Positions 16,207 through 23,575 of a DNA stretch of 64,000 bases are shown piece by piece; positions within the stretch are counted from its first letter, which is position 1, and the number at the start of each line of letters is the position of its first letter. The DNA is from a virus. The position numbers were made by a program, and so were the translations under genes. The notes below the pieces were generated by a model, which was not told where the DNA came from, searched no databases, and saw only the letters and a program-made list of their open reading frames with translations. The stretch is taken from positions 34,280 to 98,279 of the IMG/VR virus record IMGVR_UViG_3300008448_000020; one strand, given 5' to 3'.

Positions 16207-16889
16207 AAAAAGTAAAAATAGTTTCTTGCACGCAGCAAAGCGATTACAAAAAAACTACCTTGTATAAAAGCTTACAACAAATACAATCTGCTACCGAGGT
16301 ATATTTTGATGATATACATTTTTATACGGAAAATAAAGAAAGCTTAAGTAAGAGATACAATCAGTACTTAGAGCGCAACAAGGATAAAGATTCAATAGTT
16401 GTCTTTGCTCACGATGATGCGTGTATAGAGGATGGATTAATAGTAAAAAAACTACGCCAATATCACGAACAATATGATATAATTGGTGTTGCTGGTGGTG
16501 TCAATTTGCAAATAAAAGCACCAGCACTATGGCACATTATGTGTGGTGGATTCGGACCAAATTTAAGAGGATTTGCAGGTCATTATATAGAAAATACTAA
16601 CCAGAGTTTTATAACCAATTTCGGTCCAACACCAGCAAGAGTCACAGTCATCGACGGTCTTTTTATGTCTGTGAATACCGAAACGGCAAGCAAAACAGGT
16701 TGGAAATTTAACGAAAATTATTCTTTTCATCATTATGATATTGCAAGCTGCCTGGATGCAAATACTAAAAAATTAAAAATAGGTGTAGTGCCGATATGGG
16801 TTACACATCATTCACACGGGCTACGCGAATACAATAAAGTATTTACAACGAGCCAAGAAACATTCCTTGAAGAGTATAAGAGTTATTGA
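16203..16889 (+). CDS. GT-A-like glycosyltransferase-related protein
   Basis: A 228-residue protein. Features resemble small GT2-like (GT-A) domains: N-terminal VKIVSCTQ strand, SIVVFAHDDACIEDGL with a DD-acid motif near residue 75, VTVIDGLFMSVN in the acceptor-side position, and FHHYDIASCLDA followed by VVPIWVTHHSHG near the C-terminus, as I recall in the phage and bacterial 'glycosyltransferase, DD-x-D-x-G' group. Translationally coupled to the amidotransferase, so the two may act on the same substrate. Donor and acceptor are unknown. Confidence 0.7.
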   Translation: MKKVKIVSCTQQSDYKKTTLYKSLQQIQSATEVYFDDIHFYTENKESLSKRYNQYLERNKDKDSIVVFAHDDACIEDGLIVKKLRQYHEQYDIIGVAGGVNLQIKAPALWHIMCGGFGPNLRGFAGHYIENTNQSFITNFGPTPARVTVIDGLFMSVNTETASKTGWKFNENYSFHHYDIASCLDANTKKLKIGVVPIWVTHHSHGLREYNKVFTTSQETFLEEYKSY

Positions 16890-16914
16890 TTGCTATCAAT
16901 AATGATCATATAAT
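16886..16914 (+). promoter_or_regulatory. Early sigma70-like promoter for gp41
   Basis: TTGATT (16886-16891), 17-nt spacer, TATAAT (16909-16914), 8 nt before the ATG at 16923. It overlaps the end of the previous gene. Confidence 0.8.
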
Positions 16915-16922
16915 AATAATAC

Positions 16923-18245
16923 ATGTCGAAGATTGACTTAAATTTTTTTGAAACTATTGTTGCATATAAATCGCTTACTGATGAATCCTATTTGTCCTCC
17001 ATTATTGATCACGTTAAGCCAATATACTTTAAAGATAAAGATATAAGAGCTGTTTTTCTCTTAATACGTGACTTTTTTGAGAAGAGAGGTACCACACCAA
17101 CATTGACTGAACTTAAAGCTCATCTACTGACAGATGAGACGAAAGAATCTTTTAAAACAGTAGTAAAACGTTTTGCAGATATAGATACTAATTTTAATAA
17201 TGATGAATTAACTGCAAATACAGAGACATTTTTAAAAGAGAAGGCAGTATTTCATACAATGATGGATATTGCTGATAATATCAATAAAGAAGCAGTTGAC
17301 ACCTCAGCAATTCTCGACAAGTTTGAATCAGCATGTAATATTTCACTTACAACCGATACAGGATTAGATCTTTTTAATGATGTTGACACGATCATTGAAG
17401 AAATAAATTCTGAAACACGGTTTATTCCATCAAAATGGAACTGGTTTGATGAGAAGATTAGTGGTGGTTTCATTGAGTCAGGTAGAGCTTTGTATGTTTT
17501 TACCGGTGAAACAAATATCGGTAAAAGTATTTTTCTCGGCAACGTCGCGACAAATATTGCTAATCAAGGTAAGACTGTCTTGCTAATTTCTCTTGAAATG
17601 CCTGAATTAGTATACGCTCAAAGATTGAGTTCAAGTATTACAAAAATACCATTGAGTAAGCTTAAGTCAGAATCATCTACACTCAGGCAACAACTTAACG
17701 AGCATGCTGAAGCTAACCCCAAAGCAAAGATTTTAATTAAAGAGTTTCCGCCATCCACTATAACGTTACCGTACCTCAAGGCTTATATTAAGAAAATGTG
17801 TAGCAATGGATTAAAATTTGACGCTATTGTTGTTGATTATGTAAATTTATTGCATTCTACTACCGGTAACAATAGCTATGAAAGAGTTAAGCACGCTACA
17901 GAGCAGTTACGCGCTCTCTCTTACCATTTCAATTGCCCGATAATAACCGCTACACAGCTAAACCGATCTGGATTTTCAATATCTGACCCAGGTATGAATA
18001 CTATCTCAGAGAGTATGGGTCTTGCGATGACCGCAGATGTAATTGTTAGTATATGGCAGGAAGATACGGATCGTGAGCTCGGTGTAATCCGAATGGGTAT
18101 GATGAAAAACCGATTCGGGCCTGCTTTTGGTAATTGTTTATTGCGGATTGATTATTCTACACTTACGATAACTGAAGACGAGCATGTAAATGATACAGAG
18201 GCGAGCTCTTCTTCGGCAAATTTACTAGCAACCCTATCAAGGTAA
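16923..18245 (+). CDS. 41: Replicative DNA helicase gp41 (DnaB family)
   Basis: A 440-residue hexameric helicase; T4 gp41 is 475. N-terminal helical domain (1-150), then RecA-like core with Walker A GETNIGKS (195-202), VLLISLEMPELV (catalytic Glu), FDAIVVDYVNLLHS (Walker B), ITATQLNRSGF (sensor Gln) and the arginine-finger region GMMKNRFGPAF. It works with the gp61 primase (22538). The single upstream promoter has its -10 almost touching the ATG. Confidence 0.96.
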   Translation: MSKIDLNFFETIVAYKSLTDESYLSSIIDHVKPIYFKDKDIRAVFLLIRDFFEKRGTTPTLTELKAHLLTDETKESFKTVVKRFADIDTNFNNDELTANTETFLKEKAVFHTMMDIADNINKEAVDTSAILDKFESACNISLTTDTGLDLFNDVDTIIEEINSETRFIPSKWNWFDEKISGGFIESGRALYVFTGETNIGKSIFLGNVATNIANQGKTVLLISLEMPELVYAQRLSSSITKIPLSKLKSESSTLRQQLNEHAEANPKAKILIKEFPPSTITLPYLKAYIKKMCSNGLKFDAIVVDYVNLLHSTTGNNSYERVKHATEQLRALSYHFNCPIITATQLNRSGFSISDPGMNTISESMGLAMTADVIVSIWQEDTDRELGVIRMGMMKNRFGPAFGNCLLRIDYSTLTITEDEHVNDTEASSSSANLLATLSR

Positions 18246-18258
18246 TGTATTGATTTAT

Positions 18259-18290
18259 CCGGTCAGTCAATAATTAATAATATTGACCGG
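18259..18290 (+). repeat. Inverted repeat abutting a start codon
   Basis: CCGGTCA (18259-18265) and TGACCGG (18284-18290) around an AT-rich 18-nt loop. The stem ends 1 nt before the ATG at 18292. An alternative pairing TCAATA/TATTGA exists inside. Confidence 0.5.
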
Positions 18291-18291
18291 A

Positions 18292-18576
18292 ATGAACAAA
18301 CATTGCAGCAGTGCATTACTTGAATACGAATTAAACCATCTGTTTCTCTCGTTCTGTACTTTTATTACACTTACACATACTAAAAAGCTTAATCTAGCAA
18401 ACATATTTCTTCTTTTGTTGCAAGATAAAGAGTTGCGGTCATTTTTTAAAACTTATTGCGATATATCGAGTGATTTTGCAGTTGTACAGACATTTCTTAA
18501 GTTTGACCCCAGCCTTCACAAAAGTAAATATATTATGAAGTTCTTGAATAGTACAAAAAAGAAGATTATTATATAA
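18292..18576 (+). CDS. Small unknown protein in the position of T4 gp33
   Basis: A 94-residue protein, helical, Leu/Phe/Lys-rich, ending in a basic KKKIII. In T4 the late-transcription co-activator gp33 (112 residues) lies just upstream of gene 59 and then 32. Here the order is this gene, a gp59-sized gene, then gp32. That synteny makes gp33 a reasonable hypothesis, but no specific gp33 motif is recognised and the tail is basic rather than the hydrophobic-acidic clamp-binding end I would expect. The ATG at 18292 is chosen; an upstream ACG/TTG-type extension from 18283 falls in the inverted repeat. Confidence 0.55.
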   Translation: MNKHCSSALLEYELNHLFLSFCTFITLTHTKKLNLANIFLLLLQDKELRSFFKTYCDISSDFAVVQTFLKFDPSLHKSKYIMKFLNSTKKKIII

Positions 18577-18596
18577 CCTGTAATGGAATTACAGGT
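18576..18596 (+). repeat. 9-bp inverted repeat enclosing a start codon
   Basis: ACCTGTAAT (18576-18584) and ATTACAGGT (18588-18596) separated by GGA. The ATG at 18583-18585 lies in the stem and loop, so folding of the mRNA would block initiation. Confidence 0.65.
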
Positions 18597-19248
18597 ATCA
18601 GAATTTGAAGAGCATATATACAATTTACATCTCAAGACTACGAGACAGAAAAACAAGCAGCCGTACAAGCTAAGAAAAAACTTTGTATCCCTAGATGACA
18701 CTTCAAAGATATATTTGAAAAAGCTTTCAACCTTTTTTGCAAAACATAAACATATAGATATAGAAGAATTTTTTGTTGCACCATTTACTATCTATCCTGA
18801 TGAAACTTTTTTTGATCTACAATATTTTACAACACTAAAAGCTGTAAAATCATATACGTTATATCAAAAATATCTACAAAATCTTGCACCTGATAGCCCC
18901 GACCAGCTATTACGCATTCAAAAGTCAATAAAATTTATTCTTAATTTTTGCAAAGAAAATAAAATTAAAATAGACGACTATATTAGTCATAAGGAAGATA
19001 ATGTACCGTCATTTCTTATACATCTTAAAGAACATAAAATCAATACGTATACCCTCCACGGATTTAACAATTTCGAACAAATGTTTAGAAAAGTCGACAC
19101 AGAAATTATAAAATTTATGTTTGATGAACAAATATACGAGCAAGTACGGGTGACAAAAATAAAACTACATGGGTCAACAAAAGCAAAAGCGTTTGTTGAG
19201 TTAGGATTACAGAAAGCATCAGAAATTTTGAAAAAAACAGTTGATTAA
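18583..19248 (+). CDS. Probable gp59-type helicase loader (by position and size)
   Basis: A 221-residue basic, helical protein directly upstream of gp32. T4 gp59 (217 residues, also basic and all-helical) loads gp41 onto gp32-coated forks and sits at the same place. I see no single diagnostic motif, so the call rests on synteny, size, composition and the presence of gp41 and gp32 in the same region. The start codon lies in a perfect inverted repeat, suggesting translational control. The gp32 promoter -35 overlaps its stop codon. Confidence 0.55.
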   Translation: MELQVSEFEEHIYNLHLKTTRQKNKQPYKLRKNFVSLDDTSKIYLKKLSTFFAKHKHIDIEEFFVAPFTIYPDETFFDLQYFTTLKAVKSYTLYQKYLQNLAPDSPDQLLRIQKSIKFILNFCKENKIKIDDYISHKEDNVPSFLIHLKEHKINTYTLHGFNNFEQMFRKVDTEIIKFMFDEQIYEQVRVTKIKLHGSTKAKAFVELGLQKASEILKKTVD

Positions 19249-19269
19249 TGACCTATACTTTCTTACTAT
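19241..19269 (+). promoter_or_regulatory. Early sigma70-like promoter for gp32
   Basis: TTGATT (19241-19246), 17-nt spacer, TACTAT (19264-19269), 11 nt before the ATG at 19281. Confidence 0.65.
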
Positions 19270-19280
19270 AAAGACTAAAT

Positions 19281-20147
19281 ATGAGCACAACAGCATTTAC
19301 ATCCAATATGTTCGAAAGCATTAAATCCGCCCTTACTAAAGAAACGGCACCAACAACAAACAAGTATAAAGATATCCTCAAGACAGAAGCAGGTAATACA
19401 TACACCGTACGCCTACTTCCTAATGTTAAGGATCCTGCTAAGACTTTCTTTCATTATTATGCATATACATGGAAGAGTTTTGCAAACGGTCAGCTTATTA
19501 ATATTACAAGCCCTGCTACCTGGGGTAAGCGTGATTTGATCGCGGAAGAGCGTTATCGTATTCTTCGAACCGGTACTGAGGAAGAAAAAGCAAAAGCTGT
19601 TGCTTTGACGCGACGTGAAAGCTGGTATGTGAATGTTTATGTAGTTAATGATCCTGTAAATGAAGAAAATAATGGACAAGTTAAAGTTCTTCGCTTCGGT
19701 AAACAGCTCCATAAAATTATTATGGATGCTATGCAGGGTGAAGAAGCAGTTGACTTCGGACCAAGAATCTTTGATCTTTCTCCTAAGGGATGTAGCTTTA
19801 GAATTAAAGTAGAGAAGCAAGGTGATTACCCTACATACGTATCATCAAAATTCGCTCTACCGAAAGAAATACCTGGAGTTGAAGAGGATGATATTAAAGA
19901 AATCTATAACAAAGCATTTGATCTTGAGTCTTTTGTTACAATGAAAGATAATGATGAGATTAAACAGCTCCTCGATGAACATTACTACGGAATTGAAACA
20001 AGCGATGATGTCACAGAAGAGAGTAAGGATATAGAAGTGCCGCAACCTGTCAAGAGCGTACCTACACCAACACAACCGACACCACAGCAAACATCTTCAA
20101 CATTTGCTGATGATACAATCGAAGACCTTCTCAAGGGGCTTGAATAA
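19281..20147 (+). CDS. 32: Single-stranded DNA-binding protein gp32
   Basis: A 288-residue ssDNA-binding protein. OB-fold core: NTYTVRLLPN, FFHYYAYTWKS, WYVNVYVVND, GQVKVLRFGKQLHKII, GCSFRIKVEKQGDYPTY, matching the T4-like gp32 order. The C-terminus is a Pro/Gln/Thr linker ending in acidic DDTIEDLLKGLE, the protein-interaction tail. The zinc-binding Cys cluster of T4 gp32 is absent; there is a single Cys in the core. T4 gp32 is 301 residues. It has its own promoter and is followed after 2 nt by a Pro/Gln-rich gene. Confidence 0.93.
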   Translation: MSTTAFTSNMFESIKSALTKETAPTTNKYKDILKTEAGNTYTVRLLPNVKDPAKTFFHYYAYTWKSFANGQLINITSPATWGKRDLIAEERYRILRTGTEEEKAKAVALTRRESWYVNVYVVNDPVNEENNGQVKVLRFGKQLHKIIMDAMQGEEAVDFGPRIFDLSPKGCSFRIKVEKQGDYPTYVSSKFALPKEIPGVEEDDIKEIYNKAFDLESFVTMKDNDEIKQLLDEHYYGIETSDDVTEESKDIEVPQPVKSVPTPTQPTPQQTSSTFADDTIEDLLKGLE

Positions 20148-20149
20148 TA

Positions 20150-20581
20150 ATGGATGATGCATTTAGAGAGCCAACGCCCGCTGAAATTCAGCGGGCGGTA
20201 CTCCAATTCATGGGAGAGAATATAGGTGAATTAAAGACACTTGATTCACATATTATTAATAAAACTAATACACTTAACGGGATGATGCTTCAACCGGAAG
20301 CAGTACTAAGAAGCATCCCGCAACCGCAGAGTGTTATACAACCACCACCACAACCAGTTCCTCAGCAGCCTATCACAGCACCTGCAATACAACAATCACT
20401 ACCGCAGCCTGCACCAGAACAAGTAACAGATAATGGTCAGTTAGAGTTTGATTTTAATCCGAGCTATTACGAGGAGATAATGAAAGTCCTCAATTCACAT
20501 ACACGCGAATTGAGAGATCTTCACACATCCGTTCGCGAACTTACCGATATTATTACGTCAGCCAATAAAAAAAAGGACTGA
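20150..20581 (+). CDS. Unknown Pro/Gln-rich protein downstream of gp32
   Basis: A 143-residue protein: helical N-terminus (PAEIQRAVLQFMGENIGELK), a Pro/Gln-rich disordered centre (residues 65-100), and a C-terminal predicted coiled coil (EEIMKVLNSHTREL then RDLHTSVRELTDI). Co-transcribed with gp32 (2-nt gap). It may be an oligomeric partner of replication proteins, but nothing specific identifies it. A strong GC-rich hairpin lies in codons 9-16, which could reduce its translation relative to gp32. Confidence 0.65.
   Translation: MDDAFREPTPAEIQRAVLQFMGENIGELKTLDSHIINKTNTLNGMMLQPEAVLRSIPQPQSVIQPPPQPVPQQPITAPAIQQSLPQPAPEQVTDNGQLEFDFNPSYYEEIMKVLNSHTRELRDLHTSVRELTDIITSANKKKD
20175..20197 (+). repeat. 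Strong GC-rich inverted repeat just after gp32
   Basis: A 23-bp near-perfect palindrome, arms 20175-20185 and 20187-20197 (CGCCCGCTGAA/TTCAGCGGGCG). It is within the first codons of the 20150 gene and 28 nt past the gp32 stop. No T-run follows. Confidence 0.7.
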
Positions 20582-20589
20582 TACAGACG

Positions 20590-20617
20590 TTGCTTAGTCT
20601 GTTTAAATGTATATAAT
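20590..20617 (+). promoter_or_regulatory. Early sigma70-like promoter for gp45
   Basis: TTGCTT (20590-20595), 16-nt spacer, TATAAT (20612-20617), only 6 nt before the ATG at 20624. The predicted start site is on or next to the ATG. Confidence 0.8.
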
Positions 20618-20623
20618 AATGGT

Positions 20624-21355
20624 ATGAAATTAACAATTCCTAATAAGGATATATTTCTTAATAATTTTCTTATTTCAATAGGTAAGATAGCAGAAAGTGC
20701 TACTCTTAAGATTACACCGGGCAGAATCGATAGCTTGGTAAGCACAGCAGATAATACGAGTATTATTTCTATTAGCTATGAAGATGAAAGCATAGATTGT
20801 GAAGCTACTCTTAATATACCTGACGTAAAGAAATTATGTAGAGTAATTCAGTGTATTGAAACACCGGGTTTCGAATTAACATTAAGCAGTAATAATATAA
20901 GTTATAGCTCAAAAACGATACGTTTTAAATATCATTTATATGATGACGGTATTATTACTGTACCCAAGATAGATCTTAAAAAGCTTGAGACTATCGATTT
21001 TGATAGCAAATTTACTCTAGCATATGCATCAATATCATCCCTCGTAAAGGGTAGTACAATAGCTACTGATACAAATAAGATCTACTTGTCTTTTATTGAT
21101 AAAGAAGTACACGGTGAATTAACAGATCATGCAAGAGCGAACACTGACTCTTATGGGTTACTTATTTCATCAGATTATACAGGTAAACCAAACACCAAGC
21201 CACTACCATTGAATTTTGAGATATTTAGAATAATTTCTTCTATGAAATTTAATACATCAGTATGTAATATAGCATCGTCGCTAGGTGTTATGACTTTTAA
21301 CATTGAGCTTGAGAAAACGAAGATTAAATTTATTATATCAGCATTAGCAAATTAG
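20624..21355 (+). CDS. 45: Sliding clamp gp45
   Basis: A 243-residue processivity clamp; T4 gp45 is 228. Seen: alternating beta-strand pattern, SLVSTADNTSIISISY in the first domain, the conserved TKIYLSF-like segment TNKIYLSFIDKEVHGELTDH, and a C-terminal FNIELEKTKIKFIISALAN matching the family end. It holds DNA polymerase on DNA and, with gp55, activates late promoters. It heads an early operon with small genes reaching to 22315. Confidence 0.9.
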   Translation: MKLTIPNKDIFLNNFLISIGKIAESATLKITPGRIDSLVSTADNTSIISISYEDESIDCEATLNIPDVKKLCRVIQCIETPGFELTLSSNNISYSSKTIRFKYHLYDDGIITVPKIDLKKLETIDFDSKFTLAYASISSLVKGSTIATDTNKIYLSFIDKEVHGELTDHARANTDSYGLLISSDYTGKPNTKPLPLNFEIFRIISSMKFNTSVCNIASSLGVMTFNIELEKTKIKFIISALAN

Positions 21356-21356
21356 T

Positions 21357-21746
21357 ATGAGTAAGAACAAACTTAAAACACCGAGTTATTTTATAAAAAG
21401 ATTGCGTGATAACGGGTTTATAGCAATCAAGCTTTTCACAATGTATGATAAAGCTGATCCAAGACGATGGACAGCAATTGTTAATCCTGGTGAAAGATCT
21501 GTGTTTATTACTTGTTACAATAATAAAGATAGTCTCGGTGATGTTATGTTTGAATTTAACGACGGTGGTGTAAGTATGCCTAAAAATATTTTTCTTAACA
21601 CAAGCAGTATCGAAGTGATTATTGACTACTTGATAACCAAGGGTGTATCTAATACTCATTATCAAGGCAGATCACGATTTGTATCAAAAGAGATAAATAA
21701 TAATGATGAAGGACAAGAACAATCACAAGAAGCCTCAGGATCCTGA
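21357..21746 (+). CDS. Conserved T4-like hypothetical protein
   Basis: A 129-residue protein starting 1 nt after the gp45 stop. PSYFIKRLRDNGFIAIKLF, RRWTAIVNPGERSVFITCY and NDGGVSMPKNIFLNTSSIEVII form a compact alpha/beta pattern that I recall from T4-like phages near gp45. The C-terminus is acidic and disordered (NNDEGQEQSQEASGS). Function unknown; it could be a replisome accessory. No RegA or gp62 signature is seen. Confidence 0.7.
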   Translation: MSKNKLKTPSYFIKRLRDNGFIAIKLFTMYDKADPRRWTAIVNPGERSVFITCYNNKDSLGDVMFEFNDGGVSMPKNIFLNTSSIEVIIDYLITKGVSNTHYQGRSRFVSKEINNNDEGQEQSQEASGS

Positions 21747-22047
21747 TAACAATAATTCGTTTACACCGAATAAAGATGCATCAGCAAAAGAGGTTATCCA
21801 ATCTGCTCTTTCTAGCTTTTTGAAAGAAAAGATTCAGGAAAAAAATATTACTAAAAAAAATCTTGAATCGCTTATTGGTGTTATAGAAGAATTTTTAAAC
21901 TGCTTTATTGTTCTTGGTTATACTTTCGATGGTACACCAATTCAATACATTTGTGCACATACACAGCAAGAAGCTGATTCACTCGCTACACTCGTAAACA
22001 AGTTCTTTCAAAATGCTTCACTATCTGACGAAGATACTGACGAGTAA
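21703..22047 (+). CDS. Conserved small hypothetical protein
   Basis: A 114-residue protein overlapping the previous gene by 44 nt in another frame. After a polar N-terminus (residues 1-25) it is helical: EEFLNCFIVLGYTFDGTPI, then AHTQQEADSLATLVNKFF. The 'FLxxFIVLGYxFDG' pattern is one I recall in T4-like phages next to the clamp. Acidic C-terminus. Function unknown. It overlaps the next gene by 35 nt, giving a compact coupled cluster. Confidence 0.65.
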   Translation: MMKDKNNHKKPQDPDNNNSFTPNKDASAKEVIQSALSSFLKEKIQEKNITKKNLESLIGVIEEFLNCFIVLGYTFDGTPIQYICAHTQQEADSLATLVNKFFQNASLSDEDTDE

Positions 22048-22315
22048 GCTTTCGTCAGTACACCCTAAGAAAAGATACATATATGCGGTTACCGGTGGTG
22101 TATATCTAGGAGAACTCCTTGTCTACATCTCTACAAAAAAAGGTCAAAACGTTCACTCATTTCTTGTTTTACCGGAAATGAAGATACGTGAAATACCTAT
22201 TGATAAGTTTAATCTCGGGGTAAAAGAGCGTATAGTTGATGTTGTAGAGAAATTACCTAAATACGCTTATAAGGCTTGTGTGGCACAATATTTTAAAAAT
22301 ACCGCACAAGCATAA
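22013..22315 (+). CDS. Conserved small hypothetical protein
   Basis: A 100-residue protein. The core YIYAVTGGVYLGELLVYI and FLVLPEMKIREIPIDKFNLG is a beta-rich pattern followed by a helix VDVVEKLPKYAYKACVAQYF. I recall similar proteins in T4-like phages but no function. The ATG at 22013 overlaps the preceding gene; a later start would cut the first strand. Confidence 0.6.
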   Translation: MLHYLTKILTSKLSSVHPKKRYIYAVTGGVYLGELLVYISTKKGQNVHSFLVLPEMKIREIPIDKFNLGVKERIVDVVEKLPKYAYKACVAQYFKNTAQA

Positions 22316-22318
22316 ATA
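22311..22318 (+). promoter_or_regulatory. Late promoter box CATAAATA
   Basis: 5 nt before the ATG at 22324 and overlapping the stop region of the early gene upstream. Confidence 0.65.
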
Positions 22319-22323
22319 ATAAC

Positions 22324-22500
22324 ATGGATATAATTCAACCAAAGATCATCACATCACCTATAAGTGGACAGCCTTCTCGCCCTATTCTTAAAAAATATAT
22401 CCGAGAGGGTAAAGAAATTGTAGAAGCAGAGTATTACGATCCTGCTTCAGGTGCATTTATTCGTAAGGGTGTCGTTTCTGTAACAGATATACAAAAATAA
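22324..22500 (+). CDS. 58-residue late protein
   Basis: A short ORF beginning MDIIQPKIITSPISG and ending VVSVTDIQK, placed by a late box exactly 5 nt upstream. The middle reads ILKKYIREGKEIVEAEYYDP then ASGAFIRKG, two strands with a turn. I do not recognise it. The late box inside an early replication cluster suggests a small virion or assembly protein, but that is inference. Confidence 0.6.
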   Translation: MDIIQPKIITSPISGQPSRPILKKYIREGKEIVEAEYYDPASGAFIRKGVVSVTDIQK

Positions 22501-22503
22501 AGC

Positions 22504-22531
22504 TTGTAAATTCCCAGCAGTCATATATAGT
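22504..22531 (+). promoter_or_regulatory. Early sigma70-like promoter for the primase
   Basis: TTGTAA (22504-22509), 16-nt spacer, TATAGT (22526-22531), 6 nt before the GTG at 22538. Confidence 0.65.
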
Positions 22532-22537
22532 TAATAT

Positions 22538-23575
22538 GTGATATTACCGTTAGAGTATATTGTACAGAAATTCTATCAATATGCAGGGTTTCCGAAGTAC
22601 AAGAAGCTTTCTAAAGCTCATGAAGCGTGCTGTCCTATATGTCGTGAAGGTCGTTCATGGGGACGAAAAAAACGTTGTTACTATCTAATAGATAAAAATG
22701 CCATTTGCTGTCACAATTGTGGCTGGTATTCCAATCCCCTCGAATGGATAATGCAGGTATCAGGTCTCACTAGAGAAGAAATTTACAAAGAATCTCAGCA
22801 TTTCGATGTACTGCCGCTCGACATCTTACACTATGAAAGTGATATTGAGCCTACGAAGACCTATCAACACGTGTTGCCGCTTGATAGCATTAACCTATAT
22901 GATGAGAGTCAGCTACACTTTTATAACAAGAATAAAGTAGTAACTGATGCATTAAAGCTTATAAAGGAGAGACGTATTGATAAGGCAGTAAACAGACCTG
23001 ATACTCTTTGGCTCTCTTTAACAGATAAAGTACATAAGAACCGCATCATTATACCATTTTACAACGAAGATGGTGATATTATCTTTTACCAGACAAGAGC
23101 TATATATGAAAAAGATACATACCTCAGACCAAAGTATCTCGGTAAAATAAACGGGGAAAGATCTTTATTCAATATTAATAAAATTGACCCATCATTAGAT
23201 TATATTTTTATTTTTGAAGGACCTATCGATGCTTTCTTTGTACGTAATGCAACAGCCGTTGCAGGCATCCAAGAGAAAAGCAGCAAGACATTCACTGTTC
23301 TACAAGAACAACAATTGTCACTTTTTAGACTGTATAAAAAGATATGGGTCTTAGATAGTCAGTGGTTAGATAATGCTAGTCACAAAAAAACAGAAATTTT
23401 AATTGATCAAGGTGAAACAGTATTTATATGGCCTGAGCAGATAGGGAGACAATTTAAAGACATAAACGATCTTTGTATTGCCTGTGACAGGTATGAAATA
23501 CAACCATCACTTTTTATTAAGAACAGTTTTTCAGGTATAAAAGCAAAATTAATGCTCAGTAATATTAATCGTTAG
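22538..23575 (+). CDS. 61: DNA primase gp61
   Basis: A 345-residue DnaG-type primase; T4 gp61 is 342. N-terminal zinc ribbon: CCPICREG (C32, C35) paired with CCHNCGW (C58, C61). TOPRIM core: FIFEGPIDAFFV near residue 225 and KIWVLDSQW (D) with a later acidic segment. The start is GTG (an ATG two bases upstream is out of frame), supported by the adjacent promoter. It makes primers with gp41. The 3' end overlaps the reverse gene at 23565 by 11 nt, tail to tail. Confidence 0.93.
   Translation: MILPLEYIVQKFYQYAGFPKYKKLSKAHEACCPICREGRSWGRKKRCYYLIDKNAICCHNCGWYSNPLEWIMQVSGLTREEIYKESQHFDVLPLDILHYESDIEPTKTYQHVLPLDSINLYDESQLHFYNKNKVVTDALKLIKERRIDKAVNRPDTLWLSLTDKVHKNRIIIPFYNEDGDIIFYQTRAIYEKDTYLRPKYLGKINGERSLFNINKIDPSLDYIFIFEGPIDAFFVRNATAVAGIQEKSSKTFTVLQEQQLSLFRLYKKIWVLDSQWLDNASHKKTEILIDQGETVFIWPEQIGRQFKDINDLCIACDRYEIQPSLFIKNSFSGIKAKLMLSNINR

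Noticed and set aside
18250-18280. TTGATT at 18250 as early promoter for the 94-residue gene
   Set aside because: No TATAAT-like element at 16-18 nt; the AT-rich match is at an unsuitable distance.
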